Part shown: piece after piece, positions 46,640-59,100 of the stretch
How the letters are laid out: each line of letters starts with the position of its first letter
Position numbering within the stretch: the first letter of the stretch is position 1
Assembly (NCBI RefSeq): GCF_004296405.1
Contig: NZ_PSRR01000011.1
Coordinates: 1-62,195 of the forward strand
DNA from: Bradyrhizobium sp. Leo170
Lineage (GTDB): Bacteria; Pseudomonadota; Alphaproteobacteria; Rhizobiales; Xanthobacteraceae
DNA: 62,195 bases
Direction: 5' to 3'
Made by a program: the position numbers and the translations under genes
The notes under the pieces: model-generated
The model's database searches: none
What the model was told of the DNA's origin: nothing
The model's input: only the letters and a program-made list of their open reading frames with translations

Positions 46640-47133
46640 TGTCATCCTCCGAACCCGCGCCACAAACCTTACACCCATAATAATAGTAAGTTGGGGCCGC
46701 GTTCTCACAAGAGAAAACAGGGCGGTCAACCCAGCATAGATCAACAATCCTCGACTGCGTCAGCCCCTCTACCGCTTTCATTCGTGCGTTTTCGAAAGGC
46801 GATGTCTCATCGTCAGGTCGCAGTGCAATGCCAGCATAGCTCGAAGATCATCCGCGCAGACCTCTCCACGCGAATGATGGGTTTCGCTGCGCTCTACCCA
46901 TCCTACGATTATCGTCGAACCTCGCACCGCTGTCGTCCCTGCGAATGCAGAGACCCATAGCCACAGAGAGGTGTTGTGGCGGGAGCAATTGGTTGCAGCG
47001 GAGCGCACCACAGAGGCCTGTGGTTATGGGGCCCGGGTCAAGCCCGGGACGACGGGGGTCGCCGAGTTTATCGTATCCCGCATTTCGGCGAAAACCGGGT
47101 CATCGGGCTTGCGCGGGCAGAACCTCCGGCGCG
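46640..47133. other. Upstream region of fdoG and downstream region of the giant adhesin
   Basis: About 500 bases without a convincing gene. From 46640 to about 46860 is AT-richer sequence (for example CCCATAATAATAGTAAGTTG near 46673-46692), which should contain the fdo promoter. From 46870 to 47060 are composite repeats. No clear terminator for the giant gene is seen before 47134. Confidence 0.5.
46870..47060. repeat. Composite of rhizobial-type intergenic repeats
   Basis: Three inverted repeats lie one after another. GATGGGT (46876-46882) faces ACCCATC (46896-46902) within a wider TTCGCTGCGCTCTACCC pattern. CCCATAGCCACAG (46954-46966) faces CTGTGGTTATGGG (47018-47030) with one mismatch. Nested at the end, CCCGGG (47032-47037) is followed by CCCGGG (47043-47048) in GTCAAGCCCGGGACGACGG. 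All three sequence types are, from memory, common between Bradyrhizobium genes. Confidence 0.7.
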
Positions 47134-50100
47134 TTACCGAGATTGCCCTTTCAGGTTATGTCTTTCTCTCTCGGTTAGCTGGACCTTTTCCTCGCTGGTG
47201 AGATTGCCGAGGCCCACGAACTGAACCGAACTATTTTGATCGTAGCGGAGTCCACCGGAAGCGTCGCTGCGGCGATCCTTGCGTGAGGTTTCATCCTGGT
47301 CGCCATTGCCGCCGCCGAAGCCCAAGAATTCGACCATGATGATCGATGGCTGGTCGCTGTTGGTGGACTGCGTCGGCGCCGTGGTCTTTTGCGCCGCCCC
47401 GGCGGTGCTGTTCGCCGCAAGCGCAGCATTGATGTTTGGCGCCTGCACGGTCGGCACGCCCGTCACCGTGCCCTGCCCGGAGATGTTGGCGGCATTGACG
47501 ATCTGCAGCGCGGCAAGGTTGACGTTGCCGGAATGGCGGATGCCGGCCTCGCCGGCGTCGATGGTGCCGAGCGGCGCGATCAGATCGATATCGCCCGCCG
47601 GCACCTGCGGGATCGGGTTGAGCGTTGCGATGCCGGCGCCGGCCGACGGCACGACCGGCGACAGCGAGACGTTGCCATAGGCATCGTAGGTGCGTTTGGG
47701 CGGCGTGAAGATCGTCGTCGTCTTTGAGCCGCGGCCGGCGTTGATGTCGCCGGTGGCCGACCACACCAGGATGTTGCCGCCGAAAGTGGTCATGATGCGG
47801 CTCTGGCCGAGCAGCACGCTGCCGAGCGAATAGACGTCGATGTCGCCCGAGCCCTGCGTGATCAAACCCGCGCCGGCGCCCGGCGACACGCCTTCCACGC
47901 CGATGAGGGTCCTTCCGCCCGGATTGAGGATCTGGATGCCACCGCCGAACTGGGTCTGGATGCCGGCGTCGACGACCTTAATATTGTTGAAGGTGTCCTT
48001 CACCAGACCGCTGAACATCGTGATCGCGCCTGAATAGGTGATCGGCTTGCCGTCGGCATCCTGATCCGGGAACAGCGTCGCAATCGCCTCGCGGCCGCGC
48101 AGATAGCTGCGAGGGCGCGGGCCCGTGATCGCACCGCTGTATTCGCGGCCGCTCAGGGTGAGCTCCTTGTAATAGACGTCACGGACGAAGACGCCCTGCT
48201 GCGCCGTGGGCAGAGCCAGGAAGAAGGCGAGCGCATCCGCCGCGGTGCCGGTGTAGTTAAAGCGCTGCTGCAGCCACGCCAGCAATTCCTGGTCATAGCT
48301 GTGGACCACCTTGCCGCTGCCGGCGAGCGGCGTGCCGTCGCCTGGCAACTGGTTGGCCGCATCGAAATACAGCTTGGCGAAAGCGGCATAGTCGGGACCG
48401 CTCGCGCCGACTCCCGCCAGCGCCGTGATGCCGGCGCCACCCGCTTTGTTTAACGGGTTGACGATATCGCCCACGCTAAGCAGCGATCCGTAATAGCCCT
48501 GGTTCAGGTTGCGGCCGGCCTGCACCTGAAGCAGGCCGAGACCTGCGACGGTGACCGATTGGTAGATGATGTCGCGGCCGGCCCGCATGAGCGAGATATC
48601 GTTGTCGCTCGTGTTCAGGAACACGCTTGGCGTCGTGCCGGTGCCGACGATATCGCGCCCGGCGATCACCTCGAACGGCTTGGCCGCAAGATACCAGGTG
48701 TCGTGGTTCGGAGCGGTTCGGAAGTTGGTGCTGGCGTTCAGCTGCTGCCCGAGGATCAGGTCGTCGATGTCCAAGCCTGCATAGACCAGCGCGGGCTGCG
48801 CATCGCCCGCATGCAGATTGGAGATGGGCGTATCCTCACCAAAGGCGATCGGATTGAACTGATTGAGCATGTACGCCGACGTCGGGCTGGCGTTGGTGTT
48901 GCCGCCGCCGCCCACCGACGTATTGAACACGGGACGGAACGGCGTTGCCAGCGTGCTCATATCGGCCCCTGACATTGCGACCACCTGGGTCGAGCCGTAG
49001 ATCGAGCCTGCGGCGAGGAGTTCAAGCTGGCCTGACGGCGATGGGATCAGTTCGAGAACCGTGAAGGTCTGATCGCGAGACACGGGCTCCGCAAAGCGGA
49101 TATCGCCGTTGGCCGCCGCAACGATCAACGTTCCTGGATAGAAGCCGTTGCTGTTTTCAACGGCGTTGAAGGCGGTCCCCGTCAACGGCGCGACGTCGCC
49201 GCCGGCTGAATACAGGTTGATCGCGGTCGCCGGCCTCCATAGCGTGAAGCTCGATTGCCCGCCGGCGACGAGCGTGGTCGTGCCATCCGCATTGGGCAGC
49301 GTATAGGGAATGCCTTTGAGATCGACCAAGGCTCCCATGCCGGCATCACCGGCGCCGCCGAACACCAGGTCGCCGCGCGTCATGATGCTGACCGTGCCGT
49401 CACCCGGCGTGAAGATCGGGCCGGGCGTCTTCAGCGAGCGCTTGAAGATATTGGGATCGGTTGCGCGCGGATCGACCGAGGTGAAGGCGGCACCGCCGTT
49501 GTTCACCGCGAACGCACCGATAGAACCAGCTTTCACGACAATGTCGCCGCGCAGATCGGTGATAGAGCCGTAATAGTCGGGCACTTGCGAAGATAAGATC
49601 GGCATTACGAAGTTAAGCTTGCCGCCGACTTTCAGTGTGAGGTCGCCGCCGCCGGTTTGCAGCAGCGTGCCGTCCGCCAGCACCCGTCCAGTCGAAGCCA
49701 CCGCGAGATCGAGACCGGTCGAGCCGTTGCCCGTCACGCCTGCGTTGCCGCCCGCAATCACGGTCAGGTTGCCACCGCCGAGAGTGCCGATGCCCTGGAA
49801 GCCGACAAGCTGCGACCTATCGCTAAACTGAGAGGTCTTTGCATAGGAGCCGAAGTTGACCCACCAGGCGGCCGGATCGGCGGACAACCCTCCGCCTCCC
49901 TGCCGACCGAACCAATTGCCGGTGAGATCAGAGTCCACATAGCGCGTATTGTTGTCGAAGATCTGGATGTTGCCGGTGACATCCTGCTGAGCCGTGAGCA
50001 GGAGGTCGCCGCCATGCTCCGGATACCACGCATGCGAGGTGCCGCTGCTCGCGGCTCCAACGACGTCGTAAGGGTTGCTGCCGTCAGCCGCGAGGACCGG

Positions 50101-53100
50101 CGCGGATTGTGTGCCGGCGGTGTAGACGCCGTAAGGCGTGGCCTCGCTGAAGCTTCCACCGGCCAGCAGATCGAGGCTGCCGGTGCCGGTGCGGACCACG
50201 CTGAAGAACGTGCCGTTCAGCGATGAATTGTAAACAGGGTCGTTCAGCGTGAGATTGCCGCGACCGTTGAGCGCCTGTCTCGTCTGCAGCGCGCGCTGGT
50301 CGGCGGCTGCGAGATCTGCGCCCGCCACGAGGCGAACCGATGCCGACAGCGAACCTGGCGCGAGCATTGACGCCGCCGGGGCTGTAGCAGCCGCGCCTGG
50401 GACTGCAGGGCTCGTCACAACTCCGACGATAGGCATGTTGGACGGCTCGAATGCAAACCCATAACTGTTGCTGGCACTAATTATCGTGCCCGCCGGGATA
50501 GTGTCTCCGGGGTTGTAAGCGTTATTGTTGCTATCGACCAGATTGCCCCAGTACTCAAAGGTCCACCAATTATAAAAAGCGTCGTTCGGGATGGTCCAGT
50601 CACTCATGACAACAACGTCGGTGTTGTTATCCTGCCAGAAGGTGTAACCGTTGAATGTTCTCTGGGAGAAGAACGAGATGTTCGTGACGTCGATGATCGT
50701 AACAGTCGCCGGTATTCCGGCCGACGACTTGAATCCGTCCGAGATGCTTCCCTTGACGGTCAGGCCACCTGCCGCGCGCACTACCAGCGCCATCGGTTCG
50801 CCCGCGCCGTAAGTCGCCGAGTTCGGGTCGCGATCGGCGGTCGCGCCGTAACGATATTTCGCGAGGTCGATATCGCCCGAGGTCGAGAGATCACCGCTCG
50901 AGGTGATCTGAACGCCCGGGCGCAGGTGGAAGGCGCGGCCGTAGGACGACAGGCCCGCGATCCTGCCCTGCAGCGCGCCGTTCCCCAGCGCGGCGTTCAT
51001 GAAGGTCGTGCTCGCGGTGTCATAGCCATCCAACGTCGCCTGGCTGATGGCGCTGCCCGCCGGCAGGTCATAGGTCCAGAACGCGTTGAGCGCGATGCTG
51101 TACGCGCCCTTGATGTTGAGCGGACCGGTGGCGTCGATGGCGACGTCGCCCGAGGTCTCGCCGGTGCGCTGCGCGTTCAGCTGGACATCGCCATAGGCCA
51201 CTCCATTCGGCGTGGTGAGATCGAGCGTGGCGCCAGGAGACAGCGTCAGCGTGCCACCCGCGGCGGTCAGCTCGATATGGCCGCGGTTCTTGGCCTCGAT
51301 GGCGTGCCCGTAGCTATCTGTCTGCAGCACCGTGCCATGGGCATCGAGCACCGCGCTCGAGGCCAGCGTCAGACCGTTGCCGGCGGAGAGCCGGATGGTG
51401 CCCGGCGCCGCGCCGGAGGCATCGATGGTGCCGGCGATGGTGAGGCTGCCGCCATCGACGGCAACCGTGACGTTGCGGGCTTTCACGCCGTCACCGATGA
51501 CGAGATCGCCGGTCCGGATGTCGAAGCTGCGCGCATCGAAGAAGCCGCCCTGGGTCAAGAGCGCGTTGAGCGCGGCGAAGTCGGCGTTGGAGAGCGTGGC
51601 GGTAGTAACGCTGAAGTCGCCGCTGGTGGCTCCCTCCGTCGCCGTACCGTTCAGCGTGCCGCGAAGCGCGACCGGTCCATTACCCGCGTTGATGCTGATC
51701 GATCCGGCATTGGCGTTGGTAGCGGAGACGTCAATTGTCGAGCCCGCGGTCTGCGTGACGCCGCCCTGCGTGCTGTTGAAGATCGCCGTACCGCCGAAGC
51801 CGTAGACCGTCGCCTTCTGGATCTGAGACGGCTGGCCGCCGAGATCGATGCGGCTACCGTCATTGAGAGCGATGTTGTTGGTCGCGTTGACCACGAGCTT
51901 GCCGCTCGGCAGCAGGATGGTGCTGCCGATGGCGACGCTGTCGCCGGTCAGATCGATCTCGGCACCCGACACCGTGCTCTTCGCCGCGCTCGGCGCGATA
52001 CCTGCGGGCGCGACGACATTGAGCGCCCCGCCTGCGGCATAGGCCATGATCGATTTCTGCAGCCCGGTCAGGAGCGGGGTCGTCAGCGTCAGGTTGCCGC
52101 CTGTTCCACTCTGTCCGAACACGGCCGCGGGATCGGAACTCGGGGACTGATAGACGTACAGCTTGCCGTTGCCGGCCGAGACGATCTTCGATCGACCGGT
52201 GATGTTGACATTGCCGAAGCCATAGACGACGCGGCTCACCGAGCTGGTATCGAGCGAGGCGAAGCGGCCGAAATCGATCTCATCGGCAACGAGATTGAGC
52301 GAGCCCGTGCCGGTGCCCGGCCCGCCCGCGGCGATGGCCGGCGGCGTGGCGCCGGCGATCCCATTCCAGGTGATCTTGTTGGCGGCGATCACGTTACGGT
52401 CGCCTGCCGCACCATATCCGTAGATCGCTGACGCGTTCAGCACGAGATCGACGCCGCTGCCGGTGGCATCGAGCCCGGCGCTGCCGAACAGATTGACGGC
52501 ATTGGCCGCGCTGAGCGTAAAGGTCTCGAGTGCCGGCGCACCATGGAGCGGATCGCCGTTGACAAGCGTATTGAACAGCGTCTGGTCGAACAGCAACCCG
52601 GCCGGCGCGCCGGACGCGATGACGGTCGCGGCGTCGCCGATATTGATGGTGCCGACCGCGAGCGCGATGTTGCGCGACCCGAAATGGGCCGTGGAATCGA
52701 TTGTGGACGCGCCGTTGGTCGCGAATGCCAACGTGCCTTCGGAATAAAGCTGTGCTCCTGCTCCGATCGTAATGGCGCCGTTGCCCTGCGAGCCGAGGAA
52801 ATTGAGGTCGCCGTTGGACAGCGCCAGCACCGAGACGCCGTAGGCGGTGTTGTAACCCATGCCGGTCGAGACCGAATCGAACGGCGCGGCGCCCCGCCCG
52901 ATCGTGCTCAACGTCACATCGTTGCCGAGGCTGATGTTGCCGCCGACCAGGAATATCTCACCTGCTCTGAGCGTGACCCCGTCACGGATGACGATGTCGC
53001 TTCCCCCCTGGAACAGGATCACGCCGTCGACGATCCCTTCGTAGCCATTGACCATCAGGCGTGGCGCACCGAGGGCATTGAGATCGGCTGCGCGCACTGA

Positions 53101-56100
53101 GGCGCCGGTGAACCCCGGCGTGGGCTCATCGGCATAGATTTCGCCGACGTTCCTCAACAACACCTGACCGGGGAAGCCGCCCTGCGCGCCCTGGAACAAG
53201 GCGGTGCCGTTGAATGTCAGCGCCGATCCCGTCGCGGGGGATGACGGCGCCTCGAACTGCAGCACCAGCGCCTTGCCGTCGGCCGGCAGCAGCGGGCGCA
53301 GACCGCCGAATTGCGCGGCATTCGCAGTGAAGAAATCGCTGAAGCTCTGCTCGTTGTATTGCGAGTATTTGCGGACCGACGTGCCAGCGGTGATCAGCGC
53401 CGTCACCGGCAGGCTGCTGCGGATCGCGGTGTTGGCGACGCCGGTCGACACCGAGGCGACGTAGGTGCCGTTGCCGACCGACGTGGGGCTGGTGATCGGG
53501 TTGGTGCTGCTGCCGCCGAGTTCGACGCGATACGCGCCGGGCAGCAGCGCATAGTTGGACGGCAACAAGGTGTAGGTGCCGGCCGGCAGCCCCGGAACGC
53601 CCGCCGGAATGGTGACCCGCTGGCCGATCGCCGGATCACCCGCGCCATTCTCGGGCGCGACCGGCGCATAGCTGGATGCATAGCCGGGCACGATGGCGTA
53701 GACCTTGTCGCCGGCCTTGCTGAGCGGGGCCGCGGGATTGGCGTTGACGAGCGGCGTGTTGAGCACGTTGACCGAGCCGCCGCGTCCGGAGACGAAGCCC
53801 GCGCCGCTGAGCGTGCCGCCGCCGGACATGTCCAGGACTGCCCCGCTGGCGACATTGACCGACTGCCCGTCCAGGATGATGCCGGACCCAAGTCCGTTGC
53901 TAGGGAAGTTGGTCAGGGGCAGCGTGATGCTGTTCACGGTGGCGCCGTTATAGCTATAGCTGACTCCGTCGATAGTGCCGCCGTACGGAATCGTCAGGCC
54001 CGCCATCGAGACCGAGGTCAGGCTGCCCGGCACCAGATCGACGCGCGGCGTGAAGACCGGGTAACCCATGCCGAACGTCAGGGTGCCGAACGGTGCGCGG
54101 ACGATGCCGCCCTGTTCGACTATCGGCGCCTGGAATGCGAGGCTGCCGAACACGGACAACGGCGCGTCCGGAATGGTATCGGTGGTGCGCCCGATGGTCA
54201 GCGTCACGGTGGGATCGGAATTGCCGCTGCCCGCGATCACGGCGGCAAGGGTGTTGGTCGCCGGATAAAGCTGTGCGGCGAGGAGATCGAGATTGCCGCT
54301 GGTGGCAAGCTGCGTCGTGATGACCCCAGCCATCGACAGGAAGCGGATGTCGCCCTGGCTGACCAGCTTCGTCGTCAGGAACCCTGGCGCAAACATGTTG
54401 TTCGGCGCGCGCGCCGAGAACTGGACGAGGCCCTGGATGTCGATCTGGTTTGCGTCAGCTTCGAAGGTCGCGATGGTCGGCACCGCCGCGCCGCCGGGAT
54501 TGCGAATGCTGCCGCTGGTGAACCCGTCCTTGACCTCGGACGCAGGTTCACTGAAGAGGATGTAGGGCGCAGATAGCTTTACATTGCCGGTCGTCGGCTG
54601 CATCGAGGAATCGATGGGTCCAGACACCGGCGTCCCCGACGTGAAGGCCGCTGCGGTGAGCGTCAGGCTGCGGCCCAGCGCCAGCGACACATTGCCGGAG
54701 AACTGCATGTAGTCGCCGGAGGTCAGGGTCAGGCTGTCGAACCCGCCGGCCTTGACCATATCGGCGCTCACCGTGGTCCGTCCGAACATGAGCGAGGCGG
54801 CCTTGGTGCCGGGCGCGATGTCGGACGGCAACAACGACGGCTGGCGCTCCTGCACCACGGTCATCACGCTGGGAAGGACTGCATTCGCTGGAACAAGGTG
54901 GGACCCAGCACTCAGGTCAAAGGGGAACGACCGCGGGTCGAAGATCGGCGTGGTGAGCGCGATCGACAGGCCGCCGCCCGAGGCGCCCGCGCCACCGGCG
55001 AACGCATGCATGTCGCCATCGAGGTAAAGCCCGCTCTGCGAGGACAGCGTAATCGAGCCGCCGCCACTGGCAAGCGTCAGCGGCTGGCTGGCTGTCTGCG
55101 CATTGCCGCCCGCCGCGAGATCGATCGCGAGCTTCGTCCCGTCGGCATTGAGTTCGGCGCCCGGACGGATGATCACGAAGGCGCCGCCGCCATTGATGGT
55201 GATCGCGCCGCCGTCAGTTGCTTGCCCGTAACGGTGCCCGGCGGAATCGGACGCGCCGTAAGCCAGCCCGGACACGTCAAGCTTGGCATTGGCATCGATC
55301 CATATCGAAACTCCGCGGCCGTTACCCGCCGCATCGAAGTTGCGCCCCTTGTCGAGTGAACTGCCGTCAGCGTCGTTGACGAGGTTGATGCTGCCGCCGC
55401 GCGCGATGAGATTGCCGAGCACCGTGATCTGGCCAAAGGCATCGAGCTTGATGCTCTGCCCGGGATCGACGGCGATCGACGCGCCGTCGCTCACGACAAT
55501 CGCGCCGCCATCGACGAGCCCCCCAGCGCTGGATTTGGTCAGTGAGCGCAAGATCACGCTGGCGCCGCCGCGCTGCGTGAGCGTCGCGCCCGTCGGGTTC
55601 TCGGTGAACAGCGGCGGCAGCCATAGCGACATCGCCGACGACGGATCACTGCCGGTGCGCGCCGCATAGCTGTCGGCGGTAAACCGGTAGACCGGCATCG
55701 TGGGCGCAAGGACAGTGTTGTTCGCAACGAGAATGCCTTGCCCGCCATTGATGTCGTAGCTGGAGAATCCTGCGGTGAAGAACGAGGGATTGAGCGCGGG
55801 CGCGGGGGTGATTGCAACCGTTTGCGGCAACAGCGTGCCGGCCGGGATGATCGCGCCGACCGGATAGGTCATCGGCGTGGATTGGACCGATCCAGCGGCG
55901 TAGGTAATTTGATAGGGCTTGATCGGAATGCCGTTGGGAAAAACGCTCGAAGGGAAGACGGTGCTGGCCGGAAAGACATCACCGGCGTCTCCGCCCAGGT
56001 TAAAGTTAAAGATGACCGACCCCGCCGGCAACACCTTACCCGCTTCCCAATACTCTATGTTGCCGTTCACCCGTGTCTGCACCAATATCCCTTTCGGAAT

Positions 56101-59100
56101 AGTCCAGTCCGCGCCTGTCGGCGTGCTCGGCACACCCGCCGACCGGACGTCGACCGGGATCGGCGCGTCGTAAACGATTGATGTAAAGGTCAGCACCAGC
56201 GCCGTCGGCAACGGCTGACCTGCCGGAATCGTCAGCGCCTGTTTGAGCTTCAGCGCGACGGGTGCCGGCGTGCCGGCTGGTAGCACGCCGCCGGCCAGCC
56301 CAGCGTTATCGCCGATCAGGAGGTTGCCGGGCGAAGAGATCGTCAGCGCGCCGCCGCCGGTCACGCCATAGGCGCGGATGGTGCCATCCAGGACGAGAGT
56401 GCCGTCACCGGGCGTTCCGGCGTCCTGCTGTGCGTGGCCGGCCATGATCGTGACATTGCCGCCCTTGCCGCCCTGGGTCTTGCCAGTGGCAAGGACGGCG
56501 CCGCCCGACGACACATCGATGGTGCTGCCCGCCGCCAGCGTCACGTTCTGCGTCGAATCGAAGGTGACGCTGCCGCCGTTGAGGAAGGCGAGATTGGCGG
56601 CGCTGTCCGGATCGGTCGTCTCGTTGACCCACATTCCGCGAGCATCGATCGTGACGCCGCCCCTCAGCGTGAGGTCGGCGCCTCCGCTTGGAGTCGTCAG
56701 CGTCTTGGTACCCACAGCAGCGCTGGTGAGAATGTTGCTGACGGTGACGGCGCCGGAATGGGCGGTGATGTCGGCGGCGAGGTCGACGGTCGGCGCGACC
56801 AGCTTGACCTGCGCGCCAGGCGCGAAGGTCAGCGGCGCGTCGACCTTGATTGCATCCGCCGATGCGACGTTGAGGCCGCCGAGGCCGACGCCGTTGAGTG
56901 TCGGCGCATCGAACCAGGCGGTGTTGGTGCGTTCGGTCGGCACCGAGCTGGTCGCCGACATCGAACTGGTCAGATCGGTGGCCACGTTGCCGAACACCAC
57001 ATTGGTGCCGTAGGCGCCGGCCAGGCCGCGGGCGGTGTACTGACCGAGCGCCAATGTCCCGGCGAGCGGCGCCACGTTCTGGGTCAATTTGTAGCCGTCG
57101 GTGACGCCGGCCGGGCGCGCGTTGCGCTGGCGCTCGCCGTCGATCACGCCGGCGACGATGTCGCCTTCGAAGATCGAGGTCGGCGTCGACAGAATCAGAC
57201 TGCCGGCGTCACGGCCCGCGGTGTAGCCGTCCTCCCATCGCAGATTGACGGCGCCCTTGCCGAATGGCGAGGTCCAGATCTCGGTCAGCCGATCATCGAC
57301 CTGGCCCTGGATACGATGCGGGCGCCTAAAGCTGCCGGCGAGCGCCACGAACTGGACGTCCGCCGGCGCATTGCCGATGCTGTAGACGCGGCCATCGGCG
57401 CCAAGCAGATTGCTGGTCATGACATAGCCCGGCGCATAGCTCACCGAGCCGCCGGAGATATTGAAGGTCGAGCCCCGCTGCGCGATCACCTCCGGCGCCG
57501 CCAGCGTGATGCTGCCGCCGACCGCGGTCCATTCGCCGATCCGGTGCCCGGTGTTGTTGAGATAACCCGAGACTTCCAAGAGGCCGCCCGCCGTATAGTA
57601 GCGATCGGTGGCGTAGCCGCCGGTGCCGGCCGGCACCAGCGTCAGGTCGCGGGCATCGATCCAGACATTGGCATTGAACAGATTGCCGCTGTCGCGGTTC
57701 TGCGGACTGTCGCGCAGCTCGTTGCCCTGGACGTTGACCGCGATGTTGTTCGCGCTCATCGGCAGCACGGTGCCGGTGGTGCCGGAGACGTCGAGGGTGG
57801 CGCCGTTCTCGACGAACACCCGCTGGCCGGCGCCGACCGCGATTTGACCGCCTTGTGCCTGGGTCAGCGAGCCCTTCCTGATATCGACGATGCCACCGGT
57901 GACGATCTCGATTCGCGACTGGTCCTCGCGGTCGGCCAGCAGCGAGAGATTGTCGAACTGCCCGACTGCCACGCCGGCCCGGGTGACATTCTGCGTCGCC
58001 GAATCCGCGATCAACGCGTCGCGCTTGGAATCGAGCGCGATGGCGTCACTGTCGGTCTCGGGCACGATTGCGGTGACGGCGTTGCCGGTCAGCGTGACGC
58101 GGCCGGTGCTGTCGCTGGCGGAATTCAGGAGATGGATGGTGCCGCGCTGGCTCACCGAGGTGGTCGACCGCAGGACGCCGTCCTGGGTCACGGCATGGCC
58201 CGCCAGCGTGATATCGCCCTGCTGGCTGTAGATCAGGCCGCTGTTGCTGACCGCACCGCTCAAGCTGCCGCTGCCGAACAGCGGTGCGATCTCGTTGCCG
58301 CGGGTGGTCGAGCTGGTGTTGCCGGTCGTGCTGTATCCGGCGTGGAGCACGAAGCTGTCGCCGGCGGCGAGCTCGGCCTGACCGTTCGGGGTCTGGATCA
58401 GGCCGGCGTTGCTGACCTGCGTGCCCATCAGCAGCACATAGCCGCCGCCCGAGGTCGCCGAGGCCGGCGCATGGGTCGTGATCTGCGCCCCGGCTTCCAC
58501 CGTGACCGCGCCACCGGCGCCGGTGAAGCTCGGCAGGTACTTGGGGTGGTTGTTGTCGTCGGTGCCGCTCTGCGTCGAGTAGATGCCGCTGGTTTGGAAC
58601 TGGGCGTTGGTGATATTGGCGGTCGACGCAATCAGCGACCCGACATTGATCTGGCTGGCGCCGCCGAAGATGATACCGTTCTGGTTGATGATGTAGACTT
58701 GGCCGTCGGCCTTGATGTTGCCGAGGATCTGGCTCGGGCTGTCGCTGCCGATGACGCGGTTCAGTGCCACCCAGTTGGCATTGCCGCGCTGATTGAACGT
58801 CAGGGCGGTCTGGGCGCCGACGTTGAAGCTGTTCCACTCCAGGATGGCTTGTGCGGCGGTCTGCTGAATGCCGACATGGGTCTGGCCGTTGCTGACCGAC
58901 TGCGTCGGGGCATTGGCGCCCTGCCAGGTGCCGCCCGGCGCCACCTGCAGCCCGCCTGCCGCAAGGCCGTTCGGCACGCTCACCTGCGGCAACGACGTCG
59001 AGCGCTGCGAGACCGCCGCGGCCGCCCGCGCTGCCGCCTGCACCGCTTGCATGGATTGCACTGCCCGCGACAGCGCGCTCTGGCTTTGCTTCGCCGCTTC

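Noticed and set aside
50926..52431. 501-residue plus-strand ORF inside the adhesin
   Set aside because: Same shadow character; the adhesin frame is continuous through it.
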